Shown in pieces: positions 36,325 through 48,625 of a stretch of DNA of 64,000 bases (positions are counted from its first letter, which is position 1; every line of letters begins with the position of its first letter). Made by a program: the position numbers and the translations under genes. Source of the DNA: Avena insularis (lineage: Eukaryota; Streptophyta; Magnoliopsida; Poales; Poaceae); the NCBI GenBank assembly GCA_023614405.1, contig CM042687.1:261125480-261189479 (forward strand). Direction: 5' to 3'. Under the pieces are notes generated by a model. It did no database searches and was not told the origin of the DNA. It saw only the letters and a list, made by a program, of their open reading frames with translations.

Positions 36325-38867
36325 CGGATCTATGCGTAGATACTTTACACGGGTAGTACACATATGAGTATGTGGGCGATGATGATCATTTTATTGCTTC
36401 TTAGTTGTACTTTGGATATTGGTGGCATAGTGGGATGAAGCGGCCCGGACAAACTTTACATGTCCTCGCACATGAGACCTGTTCCACGCTTGACATGCAA
36501 CTAGTTTTGCATAAGTGGCTAGCGGGTGTCTGTCTCTCCTACTATAGTCAATATCTAATTTGGAACGAGTTGTCAACAATTTGGTTATCCTCGTTGTGGT
36601 TCATGTTTGTAGGTAAGAACGGTTCTATCTTCGAAAGCCCTAAGCCACGTAAAACTTGCAATGGATAAATTAGAGGCGTCTAGTTTAGATTGTTGCTGGG
36701 TTAGTGTTATGATATGGTGATGTTGTAAGTAGAAGTATGAGATGATACTCTTACAACACACATAGCGTGTAAGTTCCATAGACCTTGGCCTTACACATAA
36801 AGGTATGATAGAGATCATACCACGATGCACATGATGGAGATCATATGCGGGAACCATATCATTTCACTTATAAACATGTGATGTTTTGATTAGCGTTTTA
36901 TTAGCATAATAAGATGATCCCTCATTTAAATATCAAGATAAGAATGTGTTCTTCCTTTAGTATGCACCGATTATGTTCTCTTCGCTCTAAGACATCACGT
37001 GATGATCGGGTGTTTTTGGATCCATGACCATATTTCGGGTGTAAGACAGTTACACACGCGAATACTAAGGTTCTAACTTGGCGAGCCTAGCATGTACAGA
37101 CATGGCCTCGGAACACGGACCGAAAGGTTAAGCATGAGTCATATAGTTGATATGATGCCCATTTGATGCTCTCCTTTGAAGATATACCGACTCACGTGAT
37201 GATCGGACTTGGTATAGTGGATTTGGTTCATGTAGTCACCAAAAAGACACGAGGGATGTCGTTTTTGAGTGGGAGTTCATTTCTAATTTGGATTAGTAGA
37301 ACTCAATTTATCATAAATTAAATCAAAGTGAATTTGCATAATTTGTTGTAGTCATTGGCATTCGTTCACCACCTTATGCATAGTTGTAATTGAGATAATA
37401 GAACTATAGAATTCTGGATATATACTTTACGAACTGGTATCGTATTGTGTTGAGTGTCAATCTAAAGTTTAAAGTCCTATTGCAAACTTTCAGCAAAATT
37501 CTATTTACTCCGTGAAATTTAATAATTGGTATTAAATCGAGGGTAACAATTCCAGTGTTAGTATCTTAAGTATCATGTTTGCCTCCATGATTCTTGATTG
37601 TTTTAAATATCAAGATTATCTAGGAGCTGAAAGAATTGTTTCAGAAACCATCATGTGTGGCAGATATAACGATATCCGAAACAATGTTTTGGTTGCAATA
37701 TGATAGAGTATAATATATGTTCTCATATTGGATGAGAATTTACAAAGGTTGGAGATGCTAGACATCCAAATCATCCAAAAGGGTTTTGGAAAGTAATGTT
37801 ATACTCACGATTCGCCTTTATAAGCTACAGTAGCTTGATCATGAAAGTCGTCATGATAAGGATGAATAGAAGATGTATGTAAAGTGTTTACTATACTAAA
37901 AGATTACTAAAGAATGGATTTTGAAAGCATACCGATCATTTTGATGATGGTGATCTACTTCAAAGTGCAAATCCAAAGTTATTATTATTTGAATATACAC
38001 GCTTTGGACTATGTGTCATGTATATGGCGCCACTATTGATGTTGATAGATTCTTTTAAAAAGGAAAAGGAAATGCTGAAAGAGAATCTATAAAATATATT
38101 TGGCAGAAAATAAAAGATTGGAAATATCCAATTTAGGTATATAAATGATATACATGTTATGGTTGTATTCTTTGCTTGTTAAAAAAATGTGGTTCTTGGG
38201 TACTGGATACCGAATTGGTTGGTATGAAATTTCATACGGAACAACGCAATTCATGAACCACAATGGCCTAAGTAACCAGCAAGAGAATATGTGATGATGT
38301 TCATCGAAAACAAACAAACCGTTGTTTGTATTTCTCGTTGACATCAAAGCTTGACTTCAAGATTTTTTTTAATAATTGTTATTTAAATCAGGTATTATGA
38401 GAACAAAGGTTGTTCAAATAATTACCGTATTCCATATAAGATGGATGATTTACAAATCTAGTTGGAGAAATCACATCCATAAAACCTAATGCTAAAATGT
38501 CGCAAGACAAATGATTGAAAGATCACTTACGAAGTGACATCGCCGTTTAAATTATATTGGAAAGAAAACATGAAGAATCTCCATATTCATGGATTTTTGG
38601 AGTCTTTGATTTGATCAAGTGACGCTTGTGAGACTTTCCTCGGGATAATTAAAAACTTCGTTCAAAGGCCAAAGAAGAACGAACGACTAAATTATTGGAA
38701 TTTATACATATTGATGTATGTAGTCCATTATGTGTAGTCATAAGCAATGGATTTCAACTTCATATGCTTTCTCCGGAAATTTGAGTGAATGTTCACTTAA
38801 TGAGAAAGAAGTGTGAAATATTTCAAAACGTTCAAAGAATTTCAAGATGAAGTGAAAATCATTGTGA

Positions 38868-38985
38868 CAAGAAAATAAATGGTTTATGATTTTATCATAA
38901 GGGATTTATTTGAGTTACAAGTATAACAAGAAAATAAATGAATTATGATTTTATCATAAAGGGATTTATTTGAGTTACAAGTTTA
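38868..38985 (+). repeat. 59-bp tandem duplication in T8
   Basis: Two adjacent copies begin CAAGAAAATAAATG (38868 and 38927) and end GAGTTACAAGT plus a few bases. They differ at a few positions. It falls in the integrase remnant and is a local duplication. Confidence 0.75.
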
Positions 38986-40419
38986 GCAAAACACCTAGAT
39001 TTACATATCCCGAAACACCATAGGAATATGGAGTGTTTGAGATTTGTAATGAAACCTTGTTTGACATGGTTGGATCAAAGGTGTTATTTATAAAGCTGCC
39101 ATTATGTTTTAAAAGATTAAAGCTTTAGATACTACCGCTTTTACACTGAAAAGAGCTCCATATTGATCCGTTGAAATGACACCATGGAAGTTATGGTTTG
39201 GGGTAAAACCCAAGTTGTCATTTCTTAAATTTTGGTATGCTAAACATAAGTAAGATGTTTACAACCGAAGTCGGATGAGCATGTCTTTGTAGGTTGTTTC
39301 GAATAACAATTGGTTATTCCTCCATAACAGCAAGGACAAAAGGGTTTGTCGCTTCAAACGTGATGTTTCTTGAAGAAGGAATTTTTCGTAAAAGTTAAGT
39401 GGGGGGACAATAGAACTTTGATAAGGTTAACGAACCTTAGCTAAATGTGCTGAGTTGCGCAGCGCCGGAAAATGTTCCGGAGGCAGCCATAATGCTCATA
39501 GCTTATGTGCCTCAAAGGTTGTGGTCACGGAGATCTAAGTTCTTATTGAACCAAGTCGGTCGGTTAAACAATCAAATGCTAAGATTTGAGAGTAAATCAT
39601 TATTGTCTGACAATGATGAACCGACTACATGCAAAGAAGCGATGATGGGACCTGACTCCGTCAAATGGCTTGAAGCCATAAAATCCGTGATAGTTCCATA
39701 CACGAGAAATCAAGTTGTGAACTTGGAAAACCCTCCAGAAAGGTGTAAAAACCTATCGGTCGTATTTGGATCTATAAAGAAACAGACATGGATGTTTCAC
39801 ATCTATGAAATAGTCGACATGTCGGTAAAGTATTTTACGACAATGTTCAAGGAGTTGACTATGATAAGATTTGATCTTTCATAGCGATATTTAGTCTGGA
39901 CGGATTAAAGTAGCAACCACTACATATAATTTGGTATATGGTAGATGAATAAAAAAACAAAATTCTTCTAATAGAATGGTTACCTAGGACGTGTACATGA
40001 CACGGTCCAAAGGGTTTTGTTAAATTCAAAGGATGCTAAAAGGGCATGCAAACTTCAATGGTTGAAGTAAGCATCGCGGAGTTGGAATCTTCACCATGAT
40101 GAAAAATGAGTTTTTCATCAGGAGACGATGAAGATGCTTGCATTTGCAAGAAATTAAGTGGGAGCGCTGAGACATATTTCTAATACATTATGTGGAGGAC
40201 ATCTTGTTGATTAGAAATGATGTATCTTTTATTGACAAAGGTTAAGAATTTCATTTCGATGAAATACTTAGGCAAAACCCGAATATTTATCATGAATGTC
40301 TATAGTGGATAGACTGTGACGCTAATATGGTTGTGCCAAACGTACATATATGAGATATTGAAGGAGTTCAATATAGAAACGACAAGAAACAGTTCTTGTT
40401 GCATGGAAAGGAATTGAAT

Positions 40420-40489
40420 CAAGATTCAAGTGTATCGACACTTGATAAGTGAAACAAGATTCAAGTGCTTTGACACTTGATGAGTAAAA
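40420..40489 (+). repeat. 35-bp tandem duplication, each unit a hairpin
   Basis: Units start at 40420 and 40455 with CAAGATTCAAGTG. Each contains a perfect TCAAGTG/CACTTGA inverted repeat; in the first unit the arms are 40426-40432 and 40439-40445. Confidence 0.7.
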
Positions 40490-41196
40490 TCACGAGAATG
40501 TTTTGATCAATCATACCATGATATGTACACATCCAGATATGTCCTATGCTCTAAGTGTTATGAGCAAATACCAGAATGAATCATAAAATGATCATTGGAC
40601 GATAGTAAGGATATTCTTATGATCTTTTGGAAAGAACTAAGAATATATTTGTGTAGAGGTGACAAACAATCACAAATAGTTCATTGTAAAGCGTTACATT
40701 GATACTAGTTTTGTCACAAGATACAAATTAAGTTTATCTCAATTTAAACTATGGGTGGCAAAATGAAATGGAAAGAAAGTTTCCATGATGGATTTGGATG
40801 AATTCCAAAGTTAAGACATTGTGACGGATACTACAACAAAAGGCTAAGTATATGACTGCTATAGTAGCAGCAAAGGAGGGAATTTGTGTCAAGTAGTTTG
40901 TTATCAAACTAAGGTGTGGTTATAGCAGGCTAACACTAAAGATATATTGTATGACGATAGTATCGACATGATTTAACCCCAAGGAACTAAAGGTCTCACC
41001 GAAAGACCAAATTTATACAATGCCATCTCATTGGAGAATGAGTGATGCGTGAAGACGCAAAGACATGCAAATACACACGGACCTGAAGCGTCAGATCCGT
41101 AGATTATGTTAACCACTTGCAATTCGTATATGGAACACGGAAAGCCATAAGTGTTCAATACATAAAGTTCTCAAACTAGATTATTGTCTCTAGTGC

Positions 41197-41206
41197 AAGT
41201 GGGAGA
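41197..41206 (+). promoter_or_regulatory. Polypurine tract of T8
   Basis: AAGTGGGAGA directly precedes the 3' LTR, as is usual for plant Copia elements; it primes plus-strand DNA. Confidence 0.85.
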
Positions 41207-42854
41207 TGAAGGGAATATGCAGAGGCAATAATAAAGTGGTTATTATCGTATTCCTTGTTTATGATAAATGTTTATTTTGCATGCTATAATTGTATTAATA
41301 CAGAAACGTTAATACATGTGTGTTTAATAAACAAACAGAAAGTTCCTAGTTATGCCTCTCTTATAAACTAGCTCGTTGATTAACAAGATGATCAAGGTTT
41401 CCTGATCATGGACATTGGATGTTGTTAATAACGGGATCACAACATTAGTGTAATGGTGTGATGAACATTCATCCGAAGTATAGCATTACGATCAAAGTCA
41501 TTGATTTTATATTGCTATAACAACTTACGAAGTGATCCTAATCCTTAGACCATGAGATCATGTCAATCACTAACACCGGAAGAGTTTCTTGATAACATCA
41601 AATGTCACACCGTAACAGGGTGATTATAAAGATGGATTCAGAACTAATAAAGTGTTATGTTGAGGCCCATGGATCGAGAGTGGAATTTGTTCATCCTGAT
41701 GCGGATAGATATTCTCTGGGCCCTCTCGGTGATATCACATTGATTAGCTTGCAAGCAAGTGATTTGATCACTAGAATGTTATATCACGGGAACGAGAAAA
41801 GAGTGCATGTCAGTAACGAGATCAAACTAGGTATGGAAATACCGATGATCGAATCTCGGACATGTAATATATCGTGAAACAAAGGGATTAAGATACTAGC
41901 GTAAAAGGTTCCGACGATCACAAGAAAGTCATCGTTGAATGTGTGGGAGTTAGTATGGGTCTCCAGATCCCGCTTCTGATTATTGATCTGAGAGGGGTCT
42001 CGATCATGTCCGCATTATTCACGAACCGTAGGGTGACACACCTAAGAGACACCAACATCCATTTGGAGCAAAAGTTTCATGCCGAAAAGAATAACAAGCG
42101 CAGGAATTTATTTCACTAGATCAAAGCGGGTTTTGGTGAAATTGCAGAAAGTGTTTCTGCATGTGAAATGAAATACTAGCAAGGGGTTATATGTGAATGT
42201 TTGTCATTAAAGTAATTGACAAAATTCTGAATAAATAAAAGGAGTTTTATTTAATGAGAGCTTGCATTAAATTTGGTGGAAATTTAATGGGAATTTGAGT
42301 GGGTTTTTGAGTGGAGGGAATTGAAAGGCATTTGAGTGAGTGGAGTGTCCACCCACATGAATGTGGAAGAGGTGGGGGCAGCCCCATGGCTGGGCGCATG
42401 GCCCCTTGGGTGCCCCCCTCTCCCTATAAAAGGAGCCCCCTCCCTCTCTCTCACTCACACCTCCTCGTGAAGGATCTCTCTCCCCCTCTAGAATTTATCC
42501 CCCATGGTCTCGGACTAGCGAGATACATGTTCCCGGTGGCTTTTCGGCAAGAAAGAGTTGTGCTTCCGCTGCATCGCTGGAGCGAGGAGGCGGAGGTTGC
42601 TCGGTGCCTCGAACGTGTGTGCGAGCACGGATGCGCTGCTTTTTTGCGGCGCTAGGACTTCCTCTCGACCTTGAGATCGGCAAGAGATCGTCTACATCAA
42701 CCACGAGTTTGGACTCATTAAGCTTTGTCGGTCATCAAGGGTATGTTCTCTACGGATATACATCCGCCCGTTGTTTGTATCTAGTAGATAGATCTTGGTA
42801 CATAGTTGTTCCCATCGTAGGAATTTTTTTGTTTTCTATGCTGCGAACCCTACA
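41207..42854 (+). mobile_element. T8 3' LTR
   Basis: 1648 bases pairing with 34706-36311. It lacks a 3-base CCG present near the 5' LTR start and has 47 extra bases at 42635-42681. It is followed by the TSD TGCAT. Confidence 0.92.
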
Positions 42855-43786
42855 TGCATGGAGTACCCAAGAGTATTGTGTCTGATAGAGGAACCCAATT
42901 CACCTCGCATTTTTGGCGACAACTACATGAGTCATTGGGAACGAGATTGGAATTCAGCACAACTTTTCACCCCCAGACTGATGGACAAACAGAAATAACC
43001 AATCAGAGTTTGGAGGATATGTTGAGGGCATGTGCCCTAGACTATGGTGCTAGTTGGGATGAAAGTCTGCCTTACGTAGAATTCTCTTACAATAACAGCT
43101 ATCAAGACAGTATTGAGATGGCATCATTTGAATTCCTATATGGAAGAAGGTTTACTACGCCATTACTATGGAGTGGTGTGGAAGAAAGAAATTAGTTCGG
43201 ACCCGAAATGATCAAGGAAGCGGAAGATAAAGTCAAATTGGTAAAGGATAGATTGAAGATAGCACAATCCCGACAGAAGAGCTACGCGGATCCAAAGCAT
43301 AGAGAAGTCACCTATGAGGTAGGTGATAGAGCGTATCTTAGAGTCTCACGACTTCGTGGTGTGAAGAGATTTGGAGTCAAAGGAAAATTGGCACCAAGAT
43401 ACGTTGGACCTTTCAAGATTTTGAGACGCAAAGGAGAAGTGTCTTATGAGATTGACCTGCCTGGATCACTGTCAGCAGTTCATAATGTGTTTCATGTGAG
43501 TCAGCTGAAGCAATGCCATCTAGAGATGGAAGAAACTTCTTTGAAGGATACTATACCTTTGGAAGAGGTTCGGTTAGAAATTGATCTCACCTATGAAGAT
43601 AAACCTATCAAGATTCTTGAGACTACAGAAAGAGTTATAAGGACTAAGACTAACAAATTTTGCAAAGTTCAATGGAACCATCACTCCGAAGAAGAAGCAA
43701 CTTTGGAAAGAGAAGACAACCTTCAGAAAGATCACCCTCACCTATTTGCTAGCGAATCCGAATCTCGAGGGCGAGATTCACCTTAA
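42855..43786 (+). pseudogene. T4 integrase C-terminal part with chromodomain
   Basis: The catalytic core resumes with GVPKSIVSDRGTQFTSHFW (second Asp), then FHPQTDGQTEITNQSLEDML (catalytic Glu near 43000). The GPF-type C-terminal domain follows (KLAPRYVGPFKI near 43390). The last ~50 residues, from about 43592 (EDKPIKILETTERV...CKVQWNHHSEEEATLERED), are a Tekay-type chromodomain, which in chromoviruses directs insertion to particular chromatin. There is one in-frame stop at 43193-43195, and the end is TAA at 43784-43786. The last codons overlap the palindrome before the LTR. Confidence 0.92.
43760..43779 (+). promoter_or_regulatory. Palindrome and purine tract of T4
   Basis: The arms GAATCTCG and CGAGATTC form a perfect 8-bp inverted repeat around AGGG, lying in the last codons of pol (SESRGRD). 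The purine-rich AAGGGGATTAGA follows, and the LTR starts 19 bases after the palindrome. Confidence 0.75.
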
Positions 43787-43798
43787 GGGGATTAGATT

Positions 43799-46700
43799 TG
43801 TAACATCCCAAAATCCATGATTTACAAAAGCTTGCATTTCATTCATGAATTCATGGCATTCTTGTATTGCACAAAAAATTTCAAATTAAAAACTCCAAAT
43901 AAAACCATTTTATGCCTATTATCTATATATCATAAAGGCATGGTTTTATTTTATTTTCAAAGGAACAAGGTGTAATGGACTAATCAATAGTGTTTCATAC
44001 ACAAATAAGTGCAATGTTCACTATATTAAAATTTAGAGAAATTTTGAAATCAAACCCATTTGAATTTGGTTTGAAAATGATTCCTCAAAATCCAAATAGA
44101 AAATGAAAAGAGAAAAGAAATAAAAAAAGGGCCAGCGCTACCAATTTGGCCCACTGCCTGATCCAGCCCAACAAGCCCACCCGGTTGTTTTCCCCTCTCC
44201 CCTCTCTCTCACCCACACCCGCCTTACCCCTCTCGCTGACAGTGGCCCCACTTCCACCTCATTTTCTTCCCAAAACCACGCGCGAGACCAGCGCCGCCGC
44301 GGCCGTTTCCTCCCGTTGATGTTGCGAGTAATTGCCGTTGATGGCGAGAGTAACTCACTCCCCCTCTCTGGCTACTTAACACCCCTTCCCCCGCAGCATT
44401 TCCCCTCACTCAATCACGCTCTAGCGCCCCAAGGCTAGCCGTATTGACGCTTGCTTCGCCGCGGTGCCGAACCTCTCCGACGGCCGATTTCAGTGAGGAC
44501 TCCCCGCCCCTCGCCCGCTAGTCCCTGCTAGCATGTTCGCCACACTCCTGTGCATCTAACGTTGCTTGCGGGCTTCTTTTTGGTGGCTTGCAGCATCGTC
44601 TTCGTCGACGACCGCGCGTGCCCGATGATGAGCCCTACTCCAGCGACTTCTCCTAGTAAACCTAGCCCTCCCCTACCTTTTGGTTCACACTCGCACACTC
44701 ACCGTTCTAGTGCGCGTCTAACGCCGTCCTTTTCTTGCGTTCCCGTGCCTTGTAGCTTCATCGTCGATGACGCCCGAGCACCCCCGTCACCAGTAGCATC
44801 TCCGGCGAGGAATTCCCAGCGACCTCATGCGCCCCTTGGCAAACGGAGACCACCTCGAGCATCCCCTCGCCTCAACGACTCCGGCAATGCCCCACACCTT
44901 CTCCTTTGCTTCCTGGAACTGCCGGAACATCACTGGCAGAGCGCTGTCGCCAGCGTCGCCAGTCTTTGGTTGCTTGTGCTAGCACCGTCAGATCTGAATC
45001 CTAGGGCTGAGATTAGATCCTAGCGCAAAACGGTATCGTTAGATCTGAGCCACTGGATATGACTTAGATCCAACGCTCCACGTTGGCTGATCTGCGCGAA
45101 GCGATATCGACCAATCAGACACATCCACGTGTCTCGGGTTTTAATTTAAAATCTATTTTTATATCTATTAGATATTCAAACTTGTAAAATTCATAATTTT
45201 TTTCTTTTTATCCAAAAAATGCAAATATGATATCATTGGATTCAGAAAAATAAATCCTACACTAATAGAGGCTTAAATTTGTATTTTGCTTATGTAAAAA
45301 TGGGATTTTATACAGAATCAATTATAGGCTTATTTTGGCTATATAAATTATATAGAAAATGTTTTTAAAACAAATTTAAGTTTATTTAGTCTATAATTAA
45401 TTGTTTTTATGTTCAGTATTGTTTGGTTGGAATGTTTAGTGTATAAAAATTCATTCTATTGCATTTGCATGCATTCATATATTTTTGCTTGAATATTTTG
45501 AATGTGAATTTGGTGCTATCATTTTATGTGTAGATTTTGGTGCTAGTGGTGATTGTGATTGTGAAGATTGTTGCTACTCCCCCAAATACCAAGGCAAGTG
45601 GTTCTTCATGTATTTATCCTATTATTTTTTACCATGCACTAGTGATATTTTGTATAGGGCTTGCATGAATTTTTTGCTAAGTATCTATATGCTATGCCAT
45701 GGGAAATCCTAGTAGTTGTAATCTTGGTAGAATTTTATCTAAGTTAAGATACTTGTATTGTTATCATACTTAGACTAGCTAGTAGCAAACAAGGGTGTAT
45801 TATATACATGCTATGAAATTTTGCTAAGTCTTTGACTTATGTTTTTACTTAATAAAACAACTAAGTGAATGAATCACCTGGGTGGAATGGTATGATTGGG
45901 TTATGTTGAGTGGTTACACAAGGCCCATGTCTATGGTCTACCTTGTGTATCACACTTGTGGAAAGCCACCCAAGAATAAAGTTATTTGAGATACTTAGTG
46001 TTTAGAAGCTTCTAGTGCAACCACATGGCATATGGGATCTGCCTTGATCATATAGGTTGAAATAACTTAGCTAGATGGACAGATGGTGGTAGGGTGATAG
46101 GATGGAATGCATCCATTTGGTCTAAGGGAAGGTTTATGAAAGATCTAGTCTCGATGCATGTCGTGTTTTGTGGGGAAAGTGCACCACCTCTCGAGAAGGA
46201 AAAATCTAAGTACTTAGCCGTGTCCCCGGCAACGGACATTTTGAGCATCAAGACATTGAAGCTATCAAGGATCTCCTCATCCCAATTTGTAAGTTAAAAA
46301 CTTGTGGTTGAATAAGTGTTGAAGGTTCACCAATGTCTATTGGTGGTTCCTTGGGAGTTTTTGATGAACAAAAACTTAGTGTTTTTCAACTGATAGGAAA
46401 AACCTATTTTGAGCAAAGCAAGCCTAAGCTACACTTGGCCAAATTCATGTAGATGTTAGATACTACTAGTCTACTATGGTATCACTTGCCAATACAATTC
46501 CAAATGTATTGACCCACTGTGGCTGTAACTTATGATGTTGCAGGTTACTCTGATGAGGATTAGGGTTATGAATCTACACTCAACATGCTTGCCTGTGGCA
46601 CATGAAGATGAATACTTTACTTTAATTATTAATGTTATGAACTCTTGTACTAGCCTTTGGCTATGGAGTTGTAAAAGACTATGTTTATCTTTGGAATGAC

Positions 46701-46820
46701 GATGTAATAAAGACCTTTGTATCTGTGTACTTCATCTTAAACTATGGATGCTAGCATTTGATCCAGGGACTAGCATTGCAATCACAGGGGCCTTTACCTT
46801 TATAAAGGTGGGGTCTTTCA
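43799..46820 (+). mobile_element. T4 3' LTR
   Basis: 3022 bases from TGTAACATCCC to GGTCTTTCA; it is uninterrupted and so shows the T5 target site intact. The GC-rich block is at about 44125-45010. The U5 hairpin is at 46748-46776. The frames at 44550-45023 and 46094-46297 are copies of frames in the 5' LTR and are not genes. Confidence 0.93.
46748..46776 (+). promoter_or_regulatory. U5 hairpin of T4 (3' LTR copy)
   Basis: ATGCTAG/CTAGCAT with a 15-base loop, as at 20872-20900 apart from one loop base. Confidence 0.6.
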
Positions 46821-46825
46821 GCTGA
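46821..46825. repeat. TSD of T4, right copy (GCTGA)
   Basis: Matches 11756-11760 exactly. Confidence 0.9.
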
Positions 46826-47235
46826 AATTTTTTGAAATATGGGAAACAATAGTTCTACTACCTTGGATGCTAAGTTTGATTTTGATCTTGATGGTTGCAA
46901 TATTTCTGAAGTAATTATGTTCCTGCAAAAGGTTGCTAGAAGTCCATATGGCTTTTACAAAACACATTACAGATGCTCTCATTAAAATTAAAGAAGAAAA
47001 TTGAAACATAAAGCTTATATTCCTAGGAAATTAGAAGATGGTTAGGAACCCATCATTAATATGAAAGTGAATGATTTTGATATCAAAGCTTTATGTGACC
47101 TTGGTTCTAGTGTCTCTATTATGCCTAGAAAGATTTATGAAATGCTTGATTTGACACCTTTGGAAGTTTCTATTTAGATGTCCAACTTGATGATAATGCT
47201 AAAAAGAAACATATCGGGAGTATTAATGATGTTCT
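46826..47235 (+). pseudogene. T1 gag end and protease start, broken
   Basis: This continues T1 after the T4 insertion. Near 47010-47150 the frame reads AYIPRKLEDG, then INMKVNDFDIKALCDLGSSVSIMPRKIYEML. The CDLGSSVSIMP segment is the Athila-type protease active-site region (usually DLGAS). A stop follows the LEDG segment and another lies near 47176. The sequence ends at 47235, where T9 is inserted; the rest should lie right of T9, beyond the window. Confidence 0.75.
47231..47235. repeat. Target site of T9 (GTTCT)
   Basis: GTTCT precedes the T9 5' LTR. The partner copy should follow the T9 3' LTR, whose end lies outside the window. Confidence 0.6.
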
Positions 47236-48612
47236 TGTTGGGAATATGACCTAGAGGCAATCATGTATGATGATATTTCCCATTGTATTCATAAAGATAT
47301 TAAGTTGTACTTGTATAAACATCTAATGTGTATCATTGAATATTTGATTCGATTGTGGAACTATAAATTCATGTTGTTTGTACTAAATATCCTTGGTCAT
47401 CGAGGTTGTGCTGGACACACAACTTATACCAATGTGAAAGTCGGCTTGATGACTCAGTTCCACTTGTCATGGTCATGGAGATGCCATTCCAACTTACACA
47501 GATTCGGTTAAAGAGTTTAGCAAGGTGGATTGACCCACTTTGAGGTACAACGAACAAGTTGTCATTTGTATATCTCAATCAATGTAATCCTTAGACTTGA
47601 GGTTGTTGCACAGTCCAAGTTGAGGATCACCGACTTAGGTTCTATCAAACGCTGATCTATAACTGGGCAGTTATAAAGGAAGAGTTCGGGTCGACTGAGA
47701 ATCAAGCTGCGTGATGTGAATAACCAATATGGGATTTTGCCCCTCTACTTGGAGAGATATTCTCTGGGCCCTCTCGGATGATATGATTCGGAAAGCATGG
47801 CCATGCACGACTCGGTTAAGTGTTAACCGAGGCGATCGACTAAGATTTAGTTGAGTGAATCACTTATCTCGGATCAAGAAGAGAGTCGGACTATTTAAGG
47901 GATGCCAATTATTCTCCTATAGTCTGACAAGGTATATCGTGAGGCAAAAGGGACTCGGACGTAAGTCACATTGGAAAGGCAAGTCTTCATGACTCTTTGG
48001 TACTTGGGAGTCGGCACGTTCTGCTAGGAGCCACTACCAACTGATCGATTGAGAGTCGGACTCCAATCATGTCCAAGTTGCCATGAGCCTGCGGGGTCAC
48101 ACACTTAAGTGTGGGAGTAAGTTCGGATTGGATCTGAACCAGAAATCTGGTTGGGTTGGACCCAAGACGGATTTGGACTAAGTCAGTGAGTCGGACTCAT
48201 GGTGACTAATATTATATGGGCTTTAGTGAATGGGCCACGAGTGAGTGGAGCCCACGTTCACTCCCTATATATAGTAGGGTGTAGTAACCCAAAGGGGTTG
48301 ATCTGTTAGGTTATTCCATGAGTTGGAAACCCTAGCTCCACAGCAGTCCAGCCGTCATACTGAACCTAGCACTTCGCCGCCGGCGCTCCTCATCATATGT
48401 GTGGACCCCAGCAGAGGCATTGTACCATATGCGCTTGGACGATCATCGATTGGATCGAGATCGCAAGGACTGCACTGCATCAACTGACACGCTACATCAG
48501 CAATCCGCAACCACGCGTCTAGTGGTAATCCTCATGGGTTTTTACCTCAGCTAGATCTTTGGATCACCACGTTAGAGGAAAAAGTTTTGTTTTATCTCTA
48601 CATGGACCAACA
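47236..48612 (+). mobile_element. T9 Copia 5' LTR
   Basis: 1377 bases from TGTTGGGAATAT to GGACCAACA, paired with the 3' LTR from 53892. The TATA box TATATATA is at 48268-48275, after a TGGGCC-containing stretch. I counted ten differences in the first ~230 aligned bases, so T9 is among the older insertions here. Small frames at 47263-47578 recur in the 3' LTR and are not genes. Confidence 0.93.
48268..48275 (+). promoter_or_regulatory. TATA box of T9 (5' LTR)
   Basis: TATATATA in the LTR, repeated at 54919-54926 in the 3' LTR. Confidence 0.65.
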
Positions 48613-48613
48613 G

Positions 48614-48625
48614 TGGTATCAGGGC
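48614..48625 (+). promoter_or_regulatory. Primer binding site of T9
   Basis: TGGTATCAGGGC starts two bases after the LTR. It has one mismatch to the usual TGGTATCAGAGC. Confidence 0.88.

Larger units (their letters stand above)
36312..41206 (+). pseudogene. pol: T8 internal region with shredded gag-pol
   Basis: No frame longer than about 145 codons survives. Remnants appear in the expected order: integrase text near 38560-38730 (ERTTKLLEFIHIDVCSPL-like), the RT N-terminal segment at 39610-39730 (KEAMMGPDSVKWLEAIKS), the RT/RNase H junction near 40520-40600 (THPDMSYALSVMSKYQ) and RNase H near 40830-40880 (TTKAKYMTAIVAAKEG). The many indels cannot be explained by a few recent mutations. I recognise nothing certain in 36330-38500, which should hold leader and gag. 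Confidence 0.75.
34706..42854 (+). mobile_element. T8: Copia element, Maximus/Inga-like, inside T4 integrase
   Basis: A complete element with TGCAT TSDs (34701-34705 and 42855-42859), LTRs of 1606 and 1648 bases, primer site and purine tract. The LTR start, GGGAATATGCCC.GAGGCAATAATAAA, is like Triticeae Maximus. The pol order (integrase remnant, then RT, then RNase H) is the Copia order. The coding part is badly decayed, although the LTRs remain close. Confidence 0.92.
11761..46820 (+). mobile_element. T4: Tekay-type Gypsy chromovirus, full length but interrupted
   Basis: A complete LTR retrotransposon with a 5-bp TSD, paired LTRs of about 3.03 kb (TGTAACATCCC...CA), primer site, extra upstream frame, gag, protease, RT-RNase H, integrase and a C-terminal chromodomain. 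The domain order and the chromodomain after integrase place it with chromoviruses, Tekay/Del clade. Four later elements (T5, T6, T7, T8) stretch it to 35 kb. Frameshifts and stops in gag and pol make it inactive. By eye the two LTRs differ at about 17 of the first 400 positions, more than the LTR pairs of the elements nested in it. Confidence 0.93.
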
